Numbered from the stretch's first letter, positions 50,829-59,355 are shown. The stretch: 64,000 nucleotides of DNA from Rhodococcus sp. B7740 (GCF_000954115.1 NZ_CP010797.1:3162001-3226000); one strand, 5' to 3'. Numbers and translations are program-made. Notes: a model not told the origin generated them from the letters alone.

Positions 50829-51260
50829 TCACGCGAGGTACTCCGCGAGTCCGTTCAGGGTGGCGGTGAGCTTCTTCCTGAACGTGCCCTGCAGCGCCTT
50901 GCCCACCACTCCGAACAACAACGGACTGGTCACCTCCAGCTCGAGGGTGACGGCGGAGCCGCCTCCGCGAGCGGCGCAGTTCATCGTCAGCCGAATCTTC
51001 GATCCGGTCGACCCGGCACCCACCAGGACCAATTCCTCCGGCGCACGCAGACTTTCGACCTGGAACTCGATGGTGTCGATGATGCTCGCGATCTTGATCT
51101 TCTCGACCATCGTCGACCCGACTTCGAGGTCCCTCGGGGGCGTCTCCACCCACTCCTCGTGCAGGGCATGCCACTTCTCGAAGGTGCTGACGTCGGACAG
51201 AGTTGCCCACACGTCGTTCTGCGAGGCAGGCAGTTCCTGCGTCATGGTGATGTTCAGCAT
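50829..51260 (-). CDS. SRPBCC-family (START-like) protein
   Basis: A 143-residue SRPBCC protein. It opens with LNITMTQELPASQNDVWATLSDVSTFEKWHALHEEW and shows the alternating strands and long C-terminal helix (VVGKALQGTFRKKLTATLNGL) that form a deep hydrophobic pocket. The fold is used by polyketide cyclases, aromatase-like enzymes and lipid carriers. ATG 51260 has AAGGA upstream. It diverges from the flavin monooxygenase across two TTGACT-type sites, so it probably binds or cyclises an intermediate of the same pathway. Confidence 0.82.
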   Translation of the reverse strand: MLNITMTQELPASQNDVWATLSDVSTFEKWHALHEEWVETPPRDLEVGSTMVEKIKIASIIDTIEFQVESLRAPEELVLVGAGSTGSKIRLTMNCAARGGGSAVTLELEVTSPLLFGVVGKALQGTFRKKLTATLNGLAEYLA

Positions 51261-51308
51261 CGGAGGTTCCTTCGCTCGAGGACGGTGTTTCACCACTACG
51301 CCATAGGA

Positions 51309-51340
51309 TTGATCGGAAGTCAATATTGACCTCAAGTCAA
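51309..51340. promoter_or_regulatory. two regulon operators in the SRPBCC/monooxygenase gap
   Basis: TTGATCGGAAGTCAA (51309-51323) matches 10 of 12 and TTGACCTCAAGTCAA (51326-51340) 11 of 12 specified bases of TTGACT-N3-AGTCAA. Their centres are 17 bp apart, and between them GTCAATATTGAC is itself palindromic. They lie between the SRPBCC start (51260) and the monooxygenase start (51401). Confidence 0.78.
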
Positions 51341-51400
51341 GTACCGTTTACTTTCGTGACACACGCCTCACTGCCACGGGGCCGAACCGGAAGACGAGCC

Positions 51401-52603
51401 ATGACGACGACCGAAGCGCTGCCCATTGCAACCGCCACCGATGTGATCGCCAACCTTCGAGCCCTCGTGCCCGACCTGAAGGCCGGAGCCGCCGAGAACG
51501 AGAAGGCACGACGCCTCTCCGAGGACACCGTCGACGCCCTCCGCCGCGCTGGCGCATTTCGAGTCGCAGCACCGGCGAAGTTCGGCGGACTCGAAACCGA
51601 CCTGCGCACCATGCTCGATGTGTCCGCGATCATCGCCGAAGGTGACGCCGGTGCCTCCTGGGTGGCCACCCTGTCCAACGTGAACAACTGGGCTGCAGGC
51701 CTTTACAGTGACGCGGCTCAGGCCGAGATCTACGCCGACGGCCCCGACGCCATCATTTCCGGCGTCGTCACCCCGGGCGGCACCGCCCGGAAGGTCGAGG
51801 GCGGCTACCGACTGACGGGAACATGGCCCTACGCCTCGGCCAGCCTGCACTCGCAGTGGTTCACCGGCGGAATCATCGTCAACGACGACGACGGCGACAT
51901 GCTCGACCAGGGAATGGCGCTGCTCCCTCGCACGGACTACCGCATCGACGACACCTGGTACGTGGCAGGCATGCGCGCATCCGGGAGCAACACCGTCGTC
52001 GCCGAGGACGTCTTCGTCCCCGAACACCGGATGCTGTCGATGATCCCCGCATTCAGCGGTGCCAACGTTGCCGAACGTACCGACTCCGCCTTCGCCCGTT
52101 CGGCCTTCGGGCCCATGCTCGTCATGGTTCTCGTCGGTCCACAGCTCGGAATGGGCCGCGCTGCAGTGGAACTGGTACGAAAGAAGGCCGCAGAGAAGGC
52201 CCTCGCCTACACCGTGTTCGACCGTCAGGCCGATTCGGTGGCATTCCAGATGCTGCTCGCCGAAGCAGCGCTGAAGGTCGACACCGCGCACCTGCACGCC
52301 TACCGCGCAGCAGAGGACGTCAAGCGGTGGGCCGAGGCCGGCGAATACCCGGACCTGCTCTCCCGTGCGCGTGTTCGCGGCGACGCAGCCGTTGCACTAC
52401 GGAGCATCAACGAGGCGCTGAACATGCTCGTCGACGCCACCGGTGCCGGAGCCTTCGCCGAAGCCAATGCTCTGCAGCGCATTTGGCGCGACTCCAATGT
52501 CGGTGCCCGCCATGCCGTCATGCTGCCACGAGTGTCGATCGAGACCTACGGCAAGGCGCTGCTCGGTTTCGATCTGCACGACCACATCACCCCGATCATC
52601 TGA
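51401..52603 (+). CDS. acyl-CoA-dehydrogenase-fold flavin monooxygenase
   Basis: A 400-residue protein of the acyl-CoA dehydrogenase superfamily. It is closest in layout to class D flavin-dependent hydroxylases such as HsaA and the oxygenase part of 4-hydroxyphenylacetate monooxygenase: RAGAFRVAAPAKFGGLETDLRT, GDAGASWVATLSN, LTGTWPYASASLHSQWF and GSNTVVAEDVFVPEHR. The usual catalytic glutamate of acyl-CoA dehydrogenases is not evident near the C-terminus. Such oxygenases need reduced flavin from a separate reductase, and none is seen in the window. It probably hydroxylates a phenolic intermediate. Confidence 0.82.
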   Translation: MTTTEALPIATATDVIANLRALVPDLKAGAAENEKARRLSEDTVDALRRAGAFRVAAPAKFGGLETDLRTMLDVSAIIAEGDAGASWVATLSNVNNWAAGLYSDAAQAEIYADGPDAIISGVVTPGGTARKVEGGYRLTGTWPYASASLHSQWFTGGIIVNDDDGDMLDQGMALLPRTDYRIDDTWYVAGMRASGSNTVVAEDVFVPEHRMLSMIPAFSGANVAERTDSAFARSAFGPMLVMVLVGPQLGMGRAAVELVRKKAAEKALAYTVFDRQADSVAFQMLLAEAALKVDTAHLHAYRAAEDVKRWAEAGEYPDLLSRARVRGDAAVALRSINEALNMLVDATGAGAFAEANALQRIWRDSNVGARHAVMLPRVSIETYGKALLGFDLHDHITPII

Positions 52604-52673
52604 TGACGTCCTAGGCTCGTACCGAGCCCTCGGTGACAGCCGGACGGGTAGGCCAAGGCAGATAGGACTTTCG

Positions 52674-53339
52674 GTGCCAGATCGTTCCGCCAAACCGGTT
52701 GCCCGAGCCAACCGGGCCACCGCCCGAGCGGCCGAGACCCGGCAGCGAATCGTCGACGCAGCGGCGAGCCTGTTCGCCGAGGCCGACTACGACAAGGTCG
52801 CCGTCTCGGACATCGTCGAGTCGGCCGACGTCGCACACGGCCTCCTGTTCCACTACTTCGGCAACAAGAGGGGCATCTACCTCGAGGCGATGCGGGCCAC
52901 CGCCGCGGCCATGTCGGAGGCCTTCGCGGACATTCCCGACTCGACACCCGACATCCAGATTCGGGCTGCGCTGACCAGCCACCTGAACTATCTCAGCCGG
53001 CACCGCGGACTGGCGTTACGAATGGTGTTGGGCGGCAGAGGCGCAGACCCCGAAGCCTGGGAAGTGTTCGAGAACGCGCGAACCGCAGTGCTGGAGGCGG
53101 CGGCCACGCAACTCGGACTCGACGCGGAGAACGCAGGCGTCGGACTCGTCGGACACAGCATCGTCGCGGCAATCGACGGCGCGACGGCCCGATGGCTCGA
53201 ACAGGACGCCAGAATCGACGTCGAGCAGATGGTCGAATGGTTGGTGCACATCATCGTCGCGTGCCTACGTACCGCACCGGTCCTGGACCCGGCCCTGAAC
53301 GTCGACGACGCTGTCGAGGCGATCCTCGGACGCGGCTAG
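52674..53339 (+). CDS. second TetR regulator of the degradation cluster
   Basis: A 221-residue TetR protein starting at GTG 52674 with TAGGA upstream, 70 bp after the monooxygenase gene on the same strand. The helix-turn-helix (about 20-65) ends ADVAHGLLFHYFGNKRGI, almost the same recognition helix as the TetR at 47428. The ligand-binding halves differ more, so the two may answer to different inducers while sharing operators. Its last four bases overlap the convergent TspO-like gene. Confidence 0.86.
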   Translation: MPDRSAKPVARANRATARAAETRQRIVDAAASLFAEADYDKVAVSDIVESADVAHGLLFHYFGNKRGIYLEAMRATAAAMSEAFADIPDSTPDIQIRAALTSHLNYLSRHRGLALRMVLGGRGADPEAWEVFENARTAVLEAAATQLGLDAENAGVGLVGHSIVAAIDGATARWLEQDARIDVEQMVEWLVHIIVACLRTAPVLDPALNVDDAVEAILGRG

Positions 53340-54091
53340 GTTACCGACCGACGCCCGCGAACCCTGGTCACCACAGTCGATACGACGACCACGAGGGCTG
53401 CGAGAATTGCGGTGTATCCCACCGTGGAGTTGGTCAGCTCGCCGGACAGGCGACCCTGCGCCAGCCATCCCAGTCCCCACCCGATCGACAGCATCGGAGC
53501 GATCGCTCCGCGCGAGTAGCGGGCGAGCAGCAGCCCTACTGCGGCCGCAACGACGAGCACTACGATCGCCCAGACGGTTGCACCTGCACCGCCGGTGAGC
53601 CCGAGGCTCACCAACCAGGCAGAGATGTTCGCGATCGTCGCGACACACACCCACCCGAGGTAGAGGCCCATCGTGCCGTCGGTGATCACTGCGTCGGCGA
53701 CGCCCTCGGGCCGGAACTGCTGCATCAGGACGAACACGCGCACGAGCGCCGCCAACAGCGCCACGATGACCAGCACGCTCAACCACACCTGGCCGAACTG
53801 GACCGCGAGAATCCAGGCCGGATTGAGCAACATCGACGCGATGATCGGTGCCCGCAGCGCGTCGTGGCGTGCAGTGCGCCCGGGCAGCAGCTGCCAGACG
53901 GCATAGACGATCAACCCCGCGTAGATCACCGACCAGATCGAGAACGCGGGCCCCGCGGGTGCCACCAGAGTCGACGTGGCACTGAGCGCTCCGTCCGCCG
54001 CTTCGGCGATGGGCGTCCCGATCCATGCGCCCGACCCGAGAAAAGACACGACAACGGCCACGACCGCACTGAGAACGACGCCGATTTTCAC
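53336..54091 (-). CDS. TspO/MBR-like tryptophan-rich membrane protein
   Basis: A 251-residue protein with seven to eight spans, including PAGPAFSIWSVIYAGLIVYAVWQLLPG, NPAWILAVQFGQVWLSVLVI and LYLGWVCVATIANISAWLV. These tryptophan-containing segments recall the TspO/MBR sensory proteins, in a longer actinobacterial form. The GTG at 54091 (VKIGVV) is preferred because it opens directly into the first span; the frame runs further upstream. Possible roles are tetrapyrrole or lipid handling, but none is shown here. Confidence 0.72.
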   Translation of the reverse strand: MKIGVVLSAVVAVVVSFLGSGAWIGTPIAEAADGALSATSTLVAPAGPAFSIWSVIYAGLIVYAVWQLLPGRTARHDALRAPIIASMLLNPAWILAVQFGQVWLSVLVIVALLAALVRVFVLMQQFRPEGVADAVITDGTMGLYLGWVCVATIANISAWLVSLGLTGGAGATVWAIVVLVVAAAVGLLLARYSRGAIAPMLSIGWGLGWLAQGRLSGELTNSTVGYTAILAALVVVVSTVVTRVRGRRSVT

Positions 54092-54160
54092 AGTCGAGTT
54101 GATCCCCGATCGACGGGCAGTGCAAACACAGCAGCAGCCCGGTTCTGGTAGACACGCGGT

Positions 54161-55357
54161 GTGCATTCCTACTCGCGTTCGATCTCTGCTGCCGTCTGCT
54201 GCCTCGCGGTGGCCGTGACCGCCGGATGCAGTTCCACGCCGGAGCCCGCTCCCACGGAATCGACGTCTGCTCCGGAACCGCAGTACGAGTTCACAGGAGT
54301 GCCCGGCACCGTTCTCGATTCCGCGGACTTCGGTGATCGATCCCCCGCCCTCGCCGCGACCGGTGCCACGCTCTACCGATTCGTCTACGAATCGACATCG
54401 GGCGTCGACAATTCCCCCACCGCGGTCTCCGGGGTGGCAGCCGTTCCGGCGGGCACGCCGCCCGAGGGCGGGTGGCCGATCATCGTCTACGGGCATGGCA
54501 CCACCGGTGTGCAGGCCGATTGCGGACCGACCCTGTATCCCGATCTGCTCGGATACCAATTTGCGGTGCAGGACTTCACGGCACTCGGGTACGTCACCGT
54601 GCTACCCGATTACCAGGGCCTGGGCACCGGCGGTAGCACCCACCCGTATCTGGAGCCGCGAACCACCGGAAACAACATGATCGACGCGGCTCGCGCGGCC
54701 CACACCGCGCTGCCCGACGTCTCCACGCGCTGGGCTGCCGTCGGCCTGTCGCAGGGTGGCCAAGCCGCCTGGGCTGCAAACGAACTCGCCGCTTCCTACG
54801 GTCAGGGCCTGGACCTGGTGGGATCGGTGTCGCTCTCGCCCCCGACAGATCTGAAGCCGTTGATTCGATCCAGTAACGACGGCACCCTGACCAGGCCGCA
54901 GAAGGAACTGTTGCCGTACCTGCTCTACGGCGCTGAGCAGGTCGACCCCTCGATCGATCCGACGGACTACAGCGGCAGTGTCGCCGAGGCCAACAACGAA
55001 CTGCTGCTCACCTGCTCGGGCGGCGACACCGCAGGCAAGGAGCGAGCCGTTCAGGCGATGGCACCCGACGAGTTCGCGGCCGACTCCACCGAATCCGAGC
55101 AGAAGCTGATCGACGTGGTCGATCGCTACACGCTCCCGCAGGTGCGAACGGAGGTACCGCTGTTCGTGGCGTACGGCGCGAAAGACGACGTCGTTCTGCC
55201 GCAGTGGACTGCCGACGGTGTCGAGAAGGCCTGCGCCCTCGGCGATTCGGTCGTCGCCCAGGAACAGCCCGAACAGGGCCACGACGTCAGCGACGAAGCG
55301 GCAATGCAATTCCTGGCCGCCCGGTTCGCAGGACAGACGGTACCCAGCACATGCTGA
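54161..55357 (+). CDS. lipoprotein lipase/esterase
   Basis: The N-terminus has a lipoprotein signal with lipobox VTAGC; C23 would be lipidated and anchor the protein outside the membrane. The rest (398 aa in total) is an alpha/beta hydrolase of the secretory-lipase type: IIVYGHGTTGVQADC as oxyanion region, nucleophile serine in VGLSQGGQAAW, acid in YGAKDDVVLP and histidine in EQGHDVS. It is a distant relative of the secreted lipase at 32205. GTG start. Its stop overlaps the ATG of the epoxide-hydrolase-like gene. Confidence 0.82.
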   Translation: MHSYSRSISAAVCCLAVAVTAGCSSTPEPAPTESTSAPEPQYEFTGVPGTVLDSADFGDRSPALAATGATLYRFVYESTSGVDNSPTAVSGVAAVPAGTPPEGGWPIIVYGHGTTGVQADCGPTLYPDLLGYQFAVQDFTALGYVTVLPDYQGLGTGGSTHPYLEPRTTGNNMIDAARAAHTALPDVSTRWAAVGLSQGGQAAWAANELAASYGQGLDLVGSVSLSPPTDLKPLIRSSNDGTLTRPQKELLPYLLYGAEQVDPSIDPTDYSGSVAEANNELLLTCSGGDTAGKERAVQAMAPDEFAADSTESEQKLIDVVDRYTLPQVRTEVPLFVAYGAKDDVVLPQWTADGVEKACALGDSVVAQEQPEQGHDVSDEAAMQFLAARFAGQTVPSTC

Positions 55358-56214
55358 CGAGCGGCTCTGCACCCGAACGAATCACCGAGTACACCCACGC
55401 CGGTCTCGTGTTCGACGTCCTCGACCAGGGACCGCTCGACGGCCCGGTCGTGTTGTTGCTGCACGGATTTCCCGAACGTGCATCGTCGTGGTCCGCGGTG
55501 ATGGAGATACTCAACGAACACGGGATGCGCACGATCGCACCGGATCAGCGCGGATACTCCCCACGCGCCCGGCCCACGAGGCGACGAGACTATCGCGTCG
55601 GCGCACTGGTGGGCGATGTGGTCGCCCTGATCGACCTCATCGGAACGCCGGTTCACCTGGTGGGACACGATTGGGGAGCGAACATAGCCTGGGTCACCGC
55701 CGGTCGTCGTCCCGACCTGGTCTCGTCTCTGACGGCGCTCTCGGTACCCCACCCCGGCGCATTCATGACCGGCCTGCTCAGCTCGAAACAGATACTGCAT
55801 TCCTGGTACTTCGCGTTCTTCCAACTGCCGGTGCTGCCCGAGAAGTGGATGACGCAACCCGGCCGCAGGGCCGAAAGATGGTACGAGAAAAGCGGAATGA
55901 CCGAAGCCGATCTCGAACGCACGCAGACGGAGATCGTCGACTACGGCGCGCTGCCCTTCGCCGTCGACTGGTATCGGGGCCTACCGTTCTCGAGCCCGGG
56001 AATCGGCCGCCTGCGCATCACCGTGCCGACGTCGATGGTCTGGAGTGACGGTGACACCTTCATCGGACGCTCCACCGTCGAGAGTGCCCAACGGTACGTC
56101 GATGCGGCCTACACACTGACCGTGTTGCCCGGCGTCTCGCACTGGATTCCGACACAGGCACCCGATGCGGCTGCCGCTGCAGTGATGCGATCGAGTACTC
56201 CCCATGGCTCTTGA
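55351..56214 (+). CDS. epoxide hydrolase-like alpha/beta hydrolase
   Basis: A 287-residue alpha/beta hydrolase with HGFPE as the oxyanion motif and D107 as nucleophile in GHDWGANIAW, both typical of soluble epoxide hydrolases. RTIAPDQRGYSPRARP and a catalytic His in PGVSHWIPTQAP follow. A cap domain (about 150-220, with WYEKSGM and VDWYRGL) should carry the ring-opening tyrosines. ATG 55351 lies within the end of the lipase gene, so the two are coupled. It would hydrate an epoxide to a diol; haloalkane dehalogenase activity is less likely. Confidence 0.85.
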   Translation: MLTSGSAPERITEYTHAGLVFDVLDQGPLDGPVVLLLHGFPERASSWSAVMEILNEHGMRTIAPDQRGYSPRARPTRRRDYRVGALVGDVVALIDLIGTPVHLVGHDWGANIAWVTAGRRPDLVSSLTALSVPHPGAFMTGLLSSKQILHSWYFAFFQLPVLPEKWMTQPGRRAERWYEKSGMTEADLERTQTEIVDYGALPFAVDWYRGLPFSSPGIGRLRITVPTSMVWSDGDTFIGRSTVESAQRYVDAAYTLTVLPGVSHWIPTQAPDAAAAAVMRSSTPHGS

Positions 56215-57301
56215 CCGCACCACTGCCGTCGGCATGCTCACCGAACTGGTCACGCAACGCACCGTGTCCGGCGACCCTGCGCCCCAACGTTCCTCGATGG
56301 ACGCCGTCGTATCCCTTCTGAGGGCGCGGACGACCGGAGTTGCAGTCGAGGGCGATCGAGACGGCGCGCACCCGTGGCTGCTGATCACCAACGACGCCCC
56401 TCCCACGACCACGCGACTGATGTTCGCCTGTCACGTCGATACCGTTCCCGCGGGCGATCTTTCGAACTGGCAGTTCGATCCGTTCGCCGCGGACGTCGAG
56501 GGCGGAGTGATGCGAGGCCGGGGTACGTCCGATATGAAGGCAGGCCTGGTGGCCGCCACGGCCGCTGTGCTCGCCGCCTTCGAGAACGGTGTTCCTGCAG
56601 CACTGTTGCTCACGAGCGACGAAGAGATCGGCTCACTCGGAGCGCTCGCCGCCCGTCACGCCGTCGCCGAATGTTCGGTGGGTGCCGTGGTGGTGCCCGA
56701 GGCGACCGGAAACCAGGTGCATCTGGGCCACCGCGGAGCATTGTGGGTCGACGTCACCACCAAAGGGATTGCAGCACACGGCAGCACACCCCAGCGAGGT
56801 GAGAGTGCAATCATGAAGCTCGTCGACGTCCTGGCACGGGCACGCGACGAGCTCCCGCTGTCGACGGATCCGTTCCTCGGTGCCGAGACGTTCAACGTCG
56901 GGTTGATCGACGGGGGTTCGGCCCCCAACATCGTCCCGGACACCGCACACGTCGTCGTCGATCACAGGACCGTCGGTGACGGCTCGGCACTGCTGTCGTG
57001 GTGGCGGGATCAACCCGAGGTCGACCACATCGAGGCGCGGATCGACCTGCCCGGTGTGCGGACGGCCGGTGGCAACAGCTGGATCGACGAGCTGCCGCAT
57101 TCCGTTGCGAGAGAACCGGTCACGTACTTCACCGACGCGTCCCTCATCGCCGCGGCGGCTCCCGGTGCGCCGATCGTCGTGTGGGGACCGGGGACTCCTG
57201 CCCTGATGCATGCCGCCGACGAAACCGTCACGCTCGACGAACTCGATGCGGCCATCACCGCCTACACCGCCGTGACGCGCGCCTGGCCGACCGTCGACTG
57301 A
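56204..57301 (+). CDS. M20-family metallopeptidase (ArgE/DapE type)
   Basis: A 365-residue M20 deacylase. Zinc ligands and catalytic residues are visible: H77 and D79 in ACHVDTVP, bridging D110 in GRGTSDMKAG, general base E140 with E141 in TSDEEIGS, E166 in VVVPEATGN, and the last His in PALMHAADE. GHRGALWVDVTTKG begins the dimerisation domain. It removes acyl or peptide groups from amino acids. It overlaps the epoxide-hydrolase-like gene by 11 bp, and its 3' end overlaps the convergent LacI gene by 40 bp. Confidence 0.88.
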   Translation: MALDRTTAVGMLTELVTQRTVSGDPAPQRSSMDAVVSLLRARTTGVAVEGDRDGAHPWLLITNDAPPTTTRLMFACHVDTVPAGDLSNWQFDPFAADVEGGVMRGRGTSDMKAGLVAATAAVLAAFENGVPAALLLTSDEEIGSLGALAARHAVAECSVGAVVVPEATGNQVHLGHRGALWVDVTTKGIAAHGSTPQRGESAIMKLVDVLARARDELPLSTDPFLGAETFNVGLIDGGSAPNIVPDTAHVVVDHRTVGDGSALLSWWRDQPEVDHIEARIDLPGVRTAGGNSWIDELPHSVAREPVTYFTDASLIAAAAPGAPIVVWGPGTPALMHAADETVTLDELDAAITAYTAVTRAWPTVD

Positions 57302-58287
57302 CGGACCACCAACTCCGGCTGCAGAGCGATGTGCGCGGTGCCCGTCTCGTCGCTGTTCATCGCCTGATCCAACAGCCGCGTGGCCTCGGCGGCAATCCGT
57401 TCCTGCGGCTGCCGGACGGTCGTCAGCGGCGGATTGCTCAACGCGGAGAACGGAATGTCGTCGAACCCGGTCACCATGACATCGGTCGGAACCGACAGTC
57501 CGAGAGCCTGGCAACTCTGCAACACACCGAGCGCGATCAGATCGTCGGCACACACCACCGCGTCGGGACGAGAGGCCGCTTCGAGTATGGGCCGAGACGA
57601 CTCACGGCCCCAGTCGATCGAGTAGTCGCCCAACAGCGTCCACTCCTCTCGCGTCTCGATACCCACTCGCTCCGCGTGGCGGAAGAAGCCGGCTCGACGT
57701 AGCTCGGTCGACGAATTGGTCAGTTCGGAACTGATGAATGCCGCGCTCCGAACACCGAGACCGGCCAGGTGGTCCATCACCAGCGCCTGTGCGGCATCGT
57801 CGTCGACCCCGACCCAGTCGGTGTGGGTGTCGAGCGCGAACCGGTCGAGTTGAACGACAGGGATCGCGCGAGCCGTGGTGCGCACGGCCTCTGCGGACCG
57901 CTCGCCATGGCACGGGCTGATGATGATGCCGTCGACCTGACGCGAGACCAAGCTGCGCAGCCTCTGCGCTTCGACGTCCGGGTCGGATCGGGAGTCGCAC
58001 AGAAACAACTGCAAGCCGCGCTGTGACAGCACATGCTCGACATTGACCACCAGCGAGGTGAAGAAGGGATTGGCAATACTCGGCACCACCATGCCGACGG
58101 TGTCCGTTCTGTTGCGGCGCAGGGAACTGGCGATGATGTTGCCCGAATATCCCAGATCCTCGGCCGCCCGTCGGATGGTGGCAGCAACGTCTTCCGAGAC
58201 CGGACGTGAACCCGAGAGCGCTCGAGACACCGTGGCTGTCGAGACGCCTGCGCGCTCGGCAACGTCGCGAATGGTTGCTTTACGCAT
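57262..58287 (-). CDS. LacI-family repressor of the sugar cassette
   Basis: A 341-residue LacI protein. The helix-turn-helix is ATIRDVAERAGVSTATVSRALSGSRPVSEDV, the hinge helix is NIIASSLRRNRTDTVGMVV, and a periplasmic-binding-like sugar domain follows (DGIIISPCHGERSAE, PVVQLDRF, VMVTGFDDIPFS). It diverges from the BtpA/kinase/ABC operon, with GGYAATCGWTTACAT sites at 58363 and 58439 that fit LacI operators. The effector is probably the imported sugar or its phosphate. Its C-terminal 13 codons overlap the convergent M20 gene. Confidence 0.9.
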   Translation of the reverse strand: MRKATIRDVAERAGVSTATVSRALSGSRPVSEDVAATIRRAAEDLGYSGNIIASSLRRNRTDTVGMVVPSIANPFFTSLVVNVEHVLSQRGLQLFLCDSRSDPDVEAQRLRSLVSRQVDGIIISPCHGERSAEAVRTTARAIPVVQLDRFALDTHTDWVGVDDDAAQALVMDHLAGLGVRSAAFISSELTNSSTELRRAGFFRHAERVGIETREEWTLLGDYSIDWGRESSRPILEAASRPDAVVCADDLIALGVLQSCQALGLSVPTDVMVTGFDDIPFSALSNPPLTTVRQPQERIAAEATRLLDQAMNSDETGTAHIALQPELVVRQSTVGQARVTAV

Positions 58288-58362
58288 CCAACTCCTACTC
58301 TCACGTGTGGACCCGAGGCTATCGAACCGCGCGGTCGCTTGCGTTGCTGTTTACACAGTAGA

Positions 58363-58377
58363 GGCAATCGTTTACAT
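58363..58377. promoter_or_regulatory. LacI-type operator GGCAATCGTTTACAT
   Basis: Matches the LacI-family pattern with a central CG and TTACA half-site, and shares GGYAATCGWTTACAT with the site at 58439. It lies upstream of the TTGACA box (58396-58401) and near the LacI start, so it could also serve autoregulation. Confidence 0.75.
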
Positions 58378-58395
58378 AAACGACTCCGAAATTCC

Positions 58396-58426
58396 TTGAC
58401 ATGAATAGGTACCGATCCCTTACGGT
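58396..58426 (+). promoter_or_regulatory. promoter of the sugar operon
   Basis: TTGACA at 58396-58401 and TACGGT at 58421-58426 (fits TAnnnT) are separated by 19 bp, slightly long. The promoter sits between the two LacI-type operators, whose centres are 76 bp apart, about seven helical turns. Confidence 0.5.
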
Positions 58427-58438
58427 GCATACATGCGA

Positions 58439-58453
58439 GGTAATCGATTACAT
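58439..58453. promoter_or_regulatory. LacI-type operator GGTAATCGATTACAT
   Basis: Contains the perfect palindrome GTAATCGATTAC and lies just downstream of the putative promoter, where a bound repressor would block transcription. With the site at 58363 it could form a repression loop. Confidence 0.82.
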
Positions 58454-58488
58454 CATCTCGCCCGACGATCACCCGAGGAGTTCCCTAC

Positions 58489-59355
58489 GTGAGTACGTCC
58501 CTGTCGGACCAGCACCCCGAGCAGTCGCTGGGAGTCTTTCCGACCAAGCCGTCGGCCCTGGCCGCGATGTTCACCTCGGCACCAGCACTCATCGGTGCCA
58601 TCCACCTGCCCGCCCTCCCCGGCAGCCCGCACTACAAGGGCCGGCCCGTCTCGGAGATCTCCGAGTTCGCCCTGGCCGAGGCGCACGCATACATCGACAA
58701 TGGTTTCGACGGAGTCATCGTCGAGAACCATTGGGACATACCCTTTCTCAAGCCGGGTGAACACGGATACGAAACCGCGGCCAGCATGGGCGTCGTCACC
58801 GCCGCCGTCGTCGGCGACTTCGGCGACCGCGTCGGCGTGAGCATCCTGTCCAATGCCGGCGAATGCGGCGTGGCCGCAGCGTGGGCAGCGGGCGCGAGCT
58901 TCGTCCGCGTCAACCAGTGGGCCAACGCGTACATAGCCAACGAAGGATTCATCGAAGGTCAGGCCGCCAAGACCACCCGCTTCCGCCACCGCATCGGTGC
59001 CGACCCGGTCAAGATCTTCGCGGACGTGCACGTCAAGCACGGCGCGCATGCCATCGTCGCAGACCGCACGATCGCCGAACAGACCGAGGACGCGGAGTTC
59101 TTCGATGCCGACGTCCTCATCGCCACCGGCTCCCGCACCGGAGACGCCGCCTCCGTGGACGAGGTCTCGGTGATCAAGAACAACACGATGCTTCCTGTGA
59201 TCATCGGCTCCGGAATCACCGCGGCCAACGTGGGCGAGCTGATGAAGGAATGCGACGGGGCCATCATCGCGTCGTCGGTGAAGGAGAACGCCCGCTGGTG
59301 GGGACGCGTCGCAGGCGAGAAGGTTCGCGCCGTCGCCCGCGCAGCTGGGAAATAG
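58489..59355 (+). CDS. BtpA/SgcQ-family TIM-barrel protein
   Basis: A 288-residue protein of the BtpA family (PF03437), which includes SgcQ of sugar PTS clusters and BtpA of cyanobacterial photosystem I assembly. Family stretches are ALIGAIHLPALPGSP, DGVIVENHWDIPF, VGVSILSNAGECGVAAAWAAGASFVRVNQW, IFADVHVKHGAH and the phosphate-binding-like PVIIGSGITAANVGEL near the end. The fold suggests an aldolase, isomerase or nucleosidase acting on a phosphosugar; no reaction is firmly known. GTG start with GAGG upstream. First gene of the LacI-controlled operon. Confidence 0.85.
   Translation: MSTSLSDQHPEQSLGVFPTKPSALAAMFTSAPALIGAIHLPALPGSPHYKGRPVSEISEFALAEAHAYIDNGFDGVIVENHWDIPFLKPGEHGYETAASMGVVTAAVVGDFGDRVGVSILSNAGECGVAAAWAAGASFVRVNQWANAYIANEGFIEGQAAKTTRFRHRIGADPVKIFADVHVKHGAHAIVADRTIAEQTEDAEFFDADVLIATGSRTGDAASVDEVSVIKNNTMLPVIIGSGITAANVGELMKECDGAIIASSVKENARWWGRVAGEKVRAVARAAGK

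Noticed and set aside
52443..52673. An N-terminal extension of the TetR at 52674
   Set aside because: It overlaps the monooxygenase gene; the TetR domain begins near GTG 52674.
52604..52673. A TTGACT-type operator before the TetR at 52674
   Set aside because: No match to TTGACT-N3-AGTCAA with fewer than three changes is visible in this gap. The gene is probably co-transcribed with the monooxygenase.
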